A DNA stretch of 34,785 nt, from the NCBI GenBank assembly GCA_016280845.1, contig JAEEHO010000233.1, forward strand, positions 1 to 34,785, written 5' to 3'. The translations under genes and the position numbers were made by a program. Below, piece after piece: positions 28,485 through 34,785 of the stretch (position 1 is its first letter; every line of letters begins with the position of its first letter). Origin of the DNA: Paludibacteraceae bacterium (GTDB taxonomy: Bacteria > Bacteroidota > Bacteroidia > Bacteroidales > Paludibacteraceae). The notes under the pieces were generated by a model. It made no database searches, was not told the DNA's origin, and worked only from the letters and a program-made list of their open reading frames with translations.

Positions 28485-28523
28485 TAACCAAGAACTTATT
28501 AACAAACAAAAAAACTATAACAT

Positions 28524-29243
28524 ATGGGACGCGCATTTGAATATCGCAAAGCAACCAAATTGAAACGTTGGGGACACATGTCCCGCACATTTACTAAACT
28601 GGGTAAGGAAATCACTATCGCTGCTCGTGAGGGCGGTCCGGATCCAGACTCCAACCCACGTCTGCGTGCACTGATCCAACAGTGTAAGCGTGAGAACATG
28701 CCGAAGGACAATATCGATCGTGCTATCAAAAAAGCAACCGATAAATCGTCAGAAGGCTACAAGGAGATCAACTACGAAGGATACGGTCCACATGGTATTG
28801 CTATCTTCGTGGAGACCGCTACGGACAACCACATGCGTACGGTGGCTAACATCCGCTCCTATTTCACCAAGTTCGGCGGCACTCTGGGCACACAAGGATC
28901 GCTGCAATTCCTCTTCGACCGCAAAGCTTGCTTCACCGTTACGATGAAGGACGGCATTGATCTGGAAGAACTGGAGCTTGAACTTATCGACTTCGGTGTT
29001 GAGGAACTGGGTGTTGACGAGGAGGAAAACACCATCGTCATCTATTCGGACTTCAACGAGGCCATCAATATGCAGAAGTACCTCGAGGAGCACGGATTTG
29101 AGATTCAGGCTATGGAGTTTGTACGTATTCCGAACGACACTAAGGAACTGAGCGACGAGCAACGCGAGTCTGTTCAGAAACTCATCGACAAAATCGAGGA
29201 GGACGAAGACGTTCAGAACGTATTCACCAACATGGCAGAGTAA
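28524..29243 (+). CDS. yebC: YebC/PmpR-family (TACO1-like) regulatory/translation protein
   Basis: 239 aa; MGRAFEYRKATKLKRWGHMSRTFTKLGKEITIAAREGGPDPDSNPRLR...QCKRENMPKDNIDRAIKKA. Confidence 0.96.
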   Translation: MGRAFEYRKATKLKRWGHMSRTFTKLGKEITIAAREGGPDPDSNPRLRALIQQCKRENMPKDNIDRAIKKATDKSSEGYKEINYEGYGPHGIAIFVETATDNHMRTVANIRSYFTKFGGTLGTQGSLQFLFDRKACFTVTMKDGIDLEELELELIDFGVEELGVDEEENTIVIYSDFNEAINMQKYLEEHGFEIQAMEFVRIPNDTKELSDEQRESVQKLIDKIEEDEDVQNVFTNMAE

Positions 29244-29268
29244 AGTTGAAAGATAATCTGAAAACTGA

Positions 29269-29883
29269 ATGCTGATTTCTGAATACTTCAAATTAACAGA
29301 TCGTCAGGCTGAGCAGTTTGCTCAGCTTGATGCGCTGTATAGAGACTGGAATAGCAAGATCAACGTCATCTCGCGCAAGGATATAGACAACCTGTATGAG
29401 CACCACGTGTTGCACTCGCTGGCTATAGCCAAATTGTTGCCGTTCCAACCGCACACCACCATCCTGGATGTCGGCACCGGAGGCGGTTTCCCTGGTATTC
29501 CGTTGGCTATCCTCTTTCCGGAATGTCAGTTCACGCTGATTGACTCAATCGGCAAGAAAATCAAAGTAGCCACAGAAGTTGCACAAGCACTCGGACTGAA
29601 CAACGTAGTGTGCAAGCAGGAACGCGCAGAGGAAGAGAAGCAGAAGTTCGACTTCGTTGTCAGCCGCGCCGTAATGCCACTGCCGGACCTCGTCAAACTG
29701 GTGCAGAAGAATATCTCCTCCAAGCAGCGCAACGCTGTTCCTAACGGACTCGTCGTACTCAAGGGCGGAGACCTGCGCGACGAACTCAAACCGTTCCAGA
29801 AAACGGTGGAAGTGACACCATGCAGTCAGTGGTTTCCGGGAGAATGGTTTGAAACGAAACAGGTAATATACTTACCGATGTAA
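29269..29883 (+). CDS. rsmG: 16S rRNA (guanine527-N7)-methyltransferase RsmG (GidB)
   Basis: 204 aa; YRDWNSKINVISRKDIDNLYEHHVLHSLAIAK, ILDVGTGGGFPGIPLAILFPECQFTLIDSIGKKIKV. Confidence 0.96.
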   Translation: MLISEYFKLTDRQAEQFAQLDALYRDWNSKINVISRKDIDNLYEHHVLHSLAIAKLLPFQPHTTILDVGTGGGFPGIPLAILFPECQFTLIDSIGKKIKVATEVAQALGLNNVVCKQERAEEEKQKFDFVVSRAVMPLPDLVKLVQKNISSKQRNAVPNGLVVLKGGDLRDELKPFQKTVEVTPCSQWFPGEWFETKQVIYLPM

Positions 29884-29890
29884 CAAAACA

Positions 29891-29914
29891 AAAGGCACTC
29901 ACACGAGTGCCTTT
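29891..29914. terminator. Bidirectional terminator between convergent rsmG and ddh
   Basis: AAAGGCACTC-ACAC-GAGTGCCTTT perfect 10-bp stem; overlaps the ddh stop codon. Confidence 0.8.
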
Positions 29915-30756
29915 ATGTTTTCCTCTACCGTACCTGCCAGCATATCCACAGGCGCTATTTCTATCATAGTCTTGCAGCCGTATTGCCCGCGCGCTTTCAT
30001 TCTATATACCGCGCGCGCGCAACTGACCATCACTTGTCCTGTCAGCGCAGGGTTATTGATCTCCATATTGAACTCAAAGCGCTGATTGTGCGTCTCGCCC
30101 GATACGCCTGAACGCGTCAAGTGAACGCCGTGCGCCACATTGTTCAGCGCATCCACATCGTCCACTTGGATAACATGCGTCTCGTCGTGAGCAAAATAGT
30201 CGTCCTTCAGCAGCGCAGCCTCTACGGTCTTGAAATCCGCACCTTTCTCCAACTCGATATACACCATGCGGCGATGAACACCCGTTCCTAACGGAATAGT
30301 CATGCTCAGCGCATTTTTTACTCCCGCAATGGCCTTGGCTGCCACAGAGTGACCCATACTGCGACCCGGACCGAAATTAGTGTACGTTATTCCCTTGGGT
30401 GCCATAGCCATCAGCAGCGCACGCACCATGCTATCTGTGCCCGGATCCCAACCGGCAGAGATGATACTCGTTGTTTTGTTGGTCTCGCACAACGGGTTCA
30501 ACTGCTCACGCAGACCGCTGATCTGACCGTGTATATCAAAACTGTCCACCGTGCATATTCCCTTAGCCGCCAACACTGCGGCATACTTAGGCACTTCGCG
30601 CGTCGGTGTACACAGCAAGACAACATCTGCGTCCAAATTGTCCAAACAGTCATTGTGATGGAAAATTCCCGCTAACTCCATATCCGAAGCGGCACGGATG
30701 GCCTCTTCCGCTGCACGGCCTATATTACCATATCCGAGAATTGCTACTTTAATCAT
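29899..30756 (-). CDS. ddh: meso-diaminopimelate D-dehydrogenase
   Basis: MIKVAILGYGNIGRAAEEAI..., SAGWDPGTDSMVRALLMAMAPKGITYTNFGPGRSMGHS. ORF-track start (30846) is upstream of the promoter; 30756 preferred. Confidence 0.93.
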   Translation of the reverse strand: MIKVAILGYGNIGRAAEEAIRAASDMELAGIFHHNDCLDNLDADVVLLCTPTREVPKYAAVLAAKGICTVDSFDIHGQISGLREQLNPLCETNKTTSIISAGWDPGTDSMVRALLMAMAPKGITYTNFGPGRSMGHSVAAKAIAGVKNALSMTIPLGTGVHRRMVYIELEKGADFKTVEAALLKDDYFAHDETHVIQVDDVDALNNVAHGVHLTRSGVSGETHNQRFEFNMEINNPALTGQVMVSCARAVYRMKARGQYGCKTMIEIAPVDMLAGTVEENIKALV

Positions 30757-30778
30757 ATCTGTTTCTTTCATTTTTGGT

Positions 30779-30811
30779 GCAAAGGTACGACAAATATCGC
30801 ATATACGCAAG
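30779..30811 (-). promoter_or_regulatory. Promoter for ddh
   Basis: Reverse strand CTTG CGTATATGCGATATTTGTCG TACCTTTGC (20-nt spacer). Confidence 0.7.
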
Positions 30812-30890
30812 TGTTGCGTGCCATTTACCTGCCATTTCCGAGACATTTACAATATTTTATCGAGAATACATGTGAAAAATAGCACACATA

Positions 30891-30923
30891 TTTGCGTATA
30901 TCAGAAAAAATGACTACCTTTGC
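30891..30923 (+). promoter_or_regulatory. Promoter for the LRR surface protein
   Basis: TTTG CGTATATCAGAAAAAATGAC TACCTTTGC (20-nt spacer), ~270 nt upstream of the start codon. Confidence 0.8.
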
Positions 30924-30930
30924 ACCCGCA

Positions 30931-31195
30931 AAGGTTTAGACGAACCAATTTATTACCACTTTTATAAGCGGTATTTGTATATAAGTGCAAAGCGTTGCAC
31001 TGAAAATCAAGCGTTTGCTTTATTTGAGGATTCATTCATTTCTCGACAATTTGATTTAGTCTTCCTAAGTATTGCGAAACGCTCACGTGTTCACGTGGGC
31101 TTTCTGCGTATATTGGAGACTATGGGAGTCGAGACCCGAATGAACCAATTGCAGTTGGCTCACTTTTTCTTTTAACAATTATAAATTAACTTATA
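30931..31195 (+). promoter_or_regulatory. Structured long 5' leader of the LRR gene
   Basis: Hairpins AGTGCAA-AGCG-TTGCACT (30984-31001), GC.GAAA.GCTCACGT-gttc-ACGTGGGC.TTTC.GC (31074-31107), and smaller GACT/AGTC and CCAA/TTGG stems. Confidence 0.55.
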
Positions 31196-33100
31196 ATGAA
31201 CCACAAACTTATTACTCTTATTTTCGCTATTCTGGTAAATGTCGGTACTTTATTTGCTCAAAGTGGCACATGTGGTGACAATCTTACATGGGCCATTGAT
31301 GCTAACGGCACATTAACCATCAGCGGCACAGGTAGAATGACGGATTTTCGTTATGCAGGTGCTCCATGGTATTCGTATAGAGGGAGCATTTCCAATGTAT
31401 CTATAGCACATGGTATCACTAGCATTGGGTCTTATGCCTTTTATGGCAGCCTTGGTATGGTAAACGTGATTATTCCTAGTAGCGTCACTAGTATAGGAGA
31501 ATACGCTTTTACTAATTGCACAGGTCTTAGCAATATTGATATTCCCAGTAGTGTTACTAATATTGGGAGTTTTGCATTCTATCATGTACGAAATATTACA
31601 TACGAAGGAAAAGCATCTGGCTCTCCGTGGGAAGCAAGATGCATAAACGGTTGCGTAGAGGGGAATCTGGTTTACAGTGATTCAACGAAAACATATTTAG
31701 TTGCATGTTCAACGGCAGTTGAAGGCGAACTTATCATCCCTAATAGTGTGACTAGCATTAAAAATTATGCTTTTGAAGATTGTTCTGGCTTGACAAATGT
31801 GATTATTCCCACTAGTGTTACAAATATTGGATGGAGTACTTTTAAAAACGTACGAAATATTACATACAAAGGAACTACATCCGGTTCGCCATGGGGCGCA
31901 AAATGCATAAATGGTTGCGTGGATGGTTACTTGGTTTATAGTGATTCAACGAAAACAAACATTGTCACTTGTTCAACGGCAGCTAAAGGCGAACTTATCA
32001 TTCCTAATAGCGTCACTAGCATAGGAGAAAGTGCTTTCTCTAATTGTGCGGGTATAGCAAATGTCGTCATTAGTAATAGTGTCACAAGTATCGGAAACTC
32101 CGCTTTTTCCGGATGCTCTGGCCTTACGAGCGTGAATATCGGGGATGGTATTTCAAATATTGGAGAAAAGGTCTTCTATGGCTGTACTAAACTAACAAGT
32201 ATATCTTTCGGCAATAGTGTTACCAATATTGGAAGAGAAGCATTTGAACGTTGTATAGGTCTAACGAGTATTGAAATCCCCAATAGTGTCACAAGTATTG
32301 AATATGCGGCATTCTCTAATTGCACAGGTTTAACAAATGTGATTATACCTGATAGCGTAAATAATATCGGTAATTACGTATTCCGTGGTTGCTCTAATTT
32401 GAAGGCCCCAATATACAATACTCGTCTCTTTATTTTTATGCCAACTTCCTATTCTGGCGCTTACACGATTCCAGAGGGAATAGAGACTATTGCTAGTAGT
32501 GCTTTCTACAATTGCTCTAACCTAACGAGTGTAACAATTCCTAATAGTATCACCACTATTGGAGATGATGCTTTCTCGGGTTGCAGTAGTCTAACGAATG
32601 TTGAGTTGCGTTCACAAGCAATAGTCGGTCGAACTTATTCTAAATATTCCCATTCCAATATAAGCAATATCTTTGGCTCGCAAGTCTCAGAGTATATAAT
32701 AGGCGATAGCATTACCAGTATTGGGGATTACGCATTTTCCGATTGCTCAAAACTGAAGAATGTAATAATTGGTAATAATGTTGATAGTATTGGATATTCT
32801 GCATTCTCTAATTGTACAGGTTTAACAAGTATAAAACTTCCCAATAGTATAAGCAACATTGGGATTTCCGCATTCTTTCATTGTGTCGGTCTTACAAGTA
32901 TTGAGATACCTAATAGTGTCACAAGTATTGGAGATTGGGCTTTTCAAAATTGCGTTGGTTTGAAGGACGTAACTCTTGGCAATAATGTAACTAACATTGG
33001 TAATAATGCATTTAGAGGTTGTGAGAGTCTAACGAGTATTAAGTTTCCTTCTAGTGTTACTCGTATTGGAGGAGGGCTTTCGCTGGCTGTTCAGCAATGA
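31196..33100 (+). CDS. BspA-like (LRR_5) leucine-rich-repeat surface protein, 5' portion ending at a frameshift
   Basis: 634 aa; signal peptide MNHKLITLIFAILVNVGTLFAQ; repeats of xxIPNSVTSIGxxAFxxCxxLTx. Confidence 0.9.
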   Translation: MNHKLITLIFAILVNVGTLFAQSGTCGDNLTWAIDANGTLTISGTGRMTDFRYAGAPWYSYRGSISNVSIAHGITSIGSYAFYGSLGMVNVIIPSSVTSIGEYAFTNCTGLSNIDIPSSVTNIGSFAFYHVRNITYEGKASGSPWEARCINGCVEGNLVYSDSTKTYLVACSTAVEGELIIPNSVTSIKNYAFEDCSGLTNVIIPTSVTNIGWSTFKNVRNITYKGTTSGSPWGAKCINGCVDGYLVYSDSTKTNIVTCSTAAKGELIIPNSVTSIGESAFSNCAGIANVVISNSVTSIGNSAFSGCSGLTSVNIGDGISNIGEKVFYGCTKLTSISFGNSVTNIGREAFERCIGLTSIEIPNSVTSIEYAAFSNCTGLTNVIIPDSVNNIGNYVFRGCSNLKAPIYNTRLFIFMPTSYSGAYTIPEGIETIASSAFYNCSNLTSVTIPNSITTIGDDAFSGCSSLTNVELRSQAIVGRTYSKYSHSNISNIFGSQVSEYIIGDSITSIGDYAFSDCSKLKNVIIGNNVDSIGYSAFSNCTGLTSIKLPNSISNIGISAFFHCVGLTSIEIPNSVTSIGDWAFQNCVGLKDVTLGNNVTNIGNNAFRGCESLTSIKFPSSVTRIGGGLSLAVQQ

Positions 33101-34785
33101 AGACGGTAACAATTCCTAATAACATTACCAGTATTGGAAATTCAGCTTTTGATAATCTGACAAGCGTAGTTTTGCAGTCAAACGCAATAGTAGGAGGAAA
33201 CTTCAAATCGAAGGATATTTTTGGTTCGCATGTGACTGAGTATATTATAGGCGATAGCGTTACAAGCATAGGAAATTCCACATTTTCCGATTGCTCAGAA
33301 CTAACGAGTGTAATTATTGGTAAAAATGTTACCAGCATAGGAAATTCTGCATTCTCCAATTGTACAGGCCTTACGAGTATTATCATTCCAGACAGCGTTA
33401 CCAGTATAGGAAATTCAGCATTCTACAAATGCTCTGGATTGACAAGCATGACCATTCCTAATAGTGTTGTCAGCATTGGAGATAGGGCTTTATACAATTG
33501 CGTTGGCCTAACAAATATTAAGATTCCTAATAGTGTTACTAGTATAGGAAGAGACGCATTCTACAATATATTGAATATTCTTTATGCAGGGACTGCATCC
33601 GGGACGCCATGGGGAGCTAAATGCGTAAATGGCTGTGTGGATGGTTACCTGGTTTATAATGATTCAACGAAAACAAATATCGTAACTTGCTCAACGGAGG
33701 CTATAGGAGAAATAATCATTCCTAATAGCGTGAGTAGCATTAAAAATTATGCTTTTGAAGGTTGCTCTAAATTAACGAGTATTGAGATTCCCAATAGCGT
33801 CACAAGCATTGGAAAATATGCTTTTACCGATTGTTCTAAATTAACAAGTGTACGTATTAGTGATATAGCAGCTTGGTGCAGTATTTCCTTTGAAAATTAT
33901 TGTAGTAATCCATTATATTATGCTCATCATTTGTACCTAAATGATTCCGAGTTGACAGATTTGGATATACCTAATGGCGTAGACAGTATTGGGAATTATG
34001 CCTTTTATAGTTGCTCTGGTCTGACAAGTGTAACGATTCCCAATAGCGTTACAAGCATTGGAGAGTATGCTTTTGCCGATTGCTCAGGCCTGAAGAATCC
34101 CGTATACAATGAGCATACATTCTTCTATATGCCAAACTCGTATTCGGGCTCGTATATTATTCCCGATGGAATAGAGAAGATTGCCGATTATGCATTTTCC
34201 GGTTGCTCGGGATTAACCAGTTTGACAATCCCTAATAGTGTTATCGGCATTGGAAAAATCTACTTCAACAATCTAACGAGCGTAGTTCTAAAATCAAATG
34301 CGATTGCAGGAAGATCTTACTTGGGAAACATATTCGGTTCGCAGGTGACAGAGTATATTATAGATGAAGGTGTTAGTCGTGTCGGAGATTATGCTTTTGT
34401 ATATTGCGAAAACCTAAAGAACGTAACAATAGGCAATAGCGTTACAAGTATTGGAAGTTATGCTTTTACATTTTGTGATAATCTAACGAATGTGACAATT
34501 GGTGATAGCGTCACCTATATTGGTAGCTATGCTTTTGCTGGTTGCTCGAGGTTAAAGGATATGCCTATGGGCAGTGGAGTTACAAGTATTGGATATGCTG
34601 CTTTCTGCATGTGTACGGGCCTGAAGAGTGTGAACATTCCTAATAACGTTACCAACATCGGAGACGGCGCGTTCTCAGATTGCGATAGTCTAATTAGTGT
34701 AACGATTCCGAACTCCGTTACTAAAATAGGATATGCCACTTTCCATAAGTGTTTTAGTTTAACACACGTAATTATTGGTAACCGC
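31400..34785 (+). repeat. LRR_5 repeat array, ~69-nt period
   Basis: Dozens of degenerate units 'ATTCCTAATAGTGTTACAAGTATTGGAxxxGCTTTCxxxxATTGCTCTxxxCTAACGAGTGT'. Confidence 0.9.
33076..34785 (+). pseudogene. Continuation of the BspA-like LRR protein in the shifted frame, open to the window edge
   Basis: Frame 1 from 33076 reads AFAGCSAMKTVTIPNNITSIGNSAFDNLTSVVLQSNAIVGG... through ...TKIGYATFHKCFSLTHVIIGNR with no stop; ATG at 33097 lies in this frame. Frameshifted remainder or separate translation unit. Confidence 0.75.

Noticed and set aside
33062-33110. Canonical programmed -1 ribosomal frameshift signal
   Set aside because: No X XXY YYZ slippery heptamer in the required frame near GGAGGAGGG; kept only as one of several explanations for the frameshift.
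31400-34785. Possible CRISPR or satellite array
   Set aside because: Degenerate 69-nt units translate to canonical BspA-type LRRs.
1-34785. tRNA/rRNA genes, integrases, transposases, defence systems
   Set aside because: None recognised on either strand; no tRNA-like cloverleaf or mobile-element enzymes seen.

Overview
Chromosomal segment of a Bacteroidota (Bacteroidales-like) genome, judged from SusC/SusD, TAnnTTTGC promoters, DUF5723-OmpA and GH3-family genes. From left to right it contains: (1) a minus-strand PUL-type operon (amidohydrolase -> GH36-like alpha-galactosidase lipoprotein -> SusC -> SusD, the last truncated by the window edge) divergent from a DeoR-family regulator; (2) a small lipoprotein and a GH3-auxin-family acyl-acid-amido synthetase-like enzyme; (3) a VWA lipoprotein; (4) a 3207-aa multidomain secreted protein with a co-oriented small lipoprotein that resembles one of its modules; (5) a long intergenic region with a candidate ~190-nt ncRNA and a small ORF in front of the giant gene; (6) a lipoprotein plus a DUF5723/TSP3/OmpA protein, YebC, RsmG and convergent Ddh; (7) a BspA-like leucine-rich-repeat surface protein with a structured ~270-nt leader and an internal frameshift, running off the right edge. 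The most notable non-obvious signals are: an extended -33 motif (TTGCRYATRT) with an invariant 20-nt spacer in six promoters; a promoter/terminator-bounded candidate sRNA; the structured LRR leader with mutually exclusive pairings; the frameshift whose stop overlaps an in-frame ATG (ATGA) in the LRR array; and GGYGAAA heptad microrepeats recurring in intergenic gaps. All calls come from reading the sequence; no searches were run.
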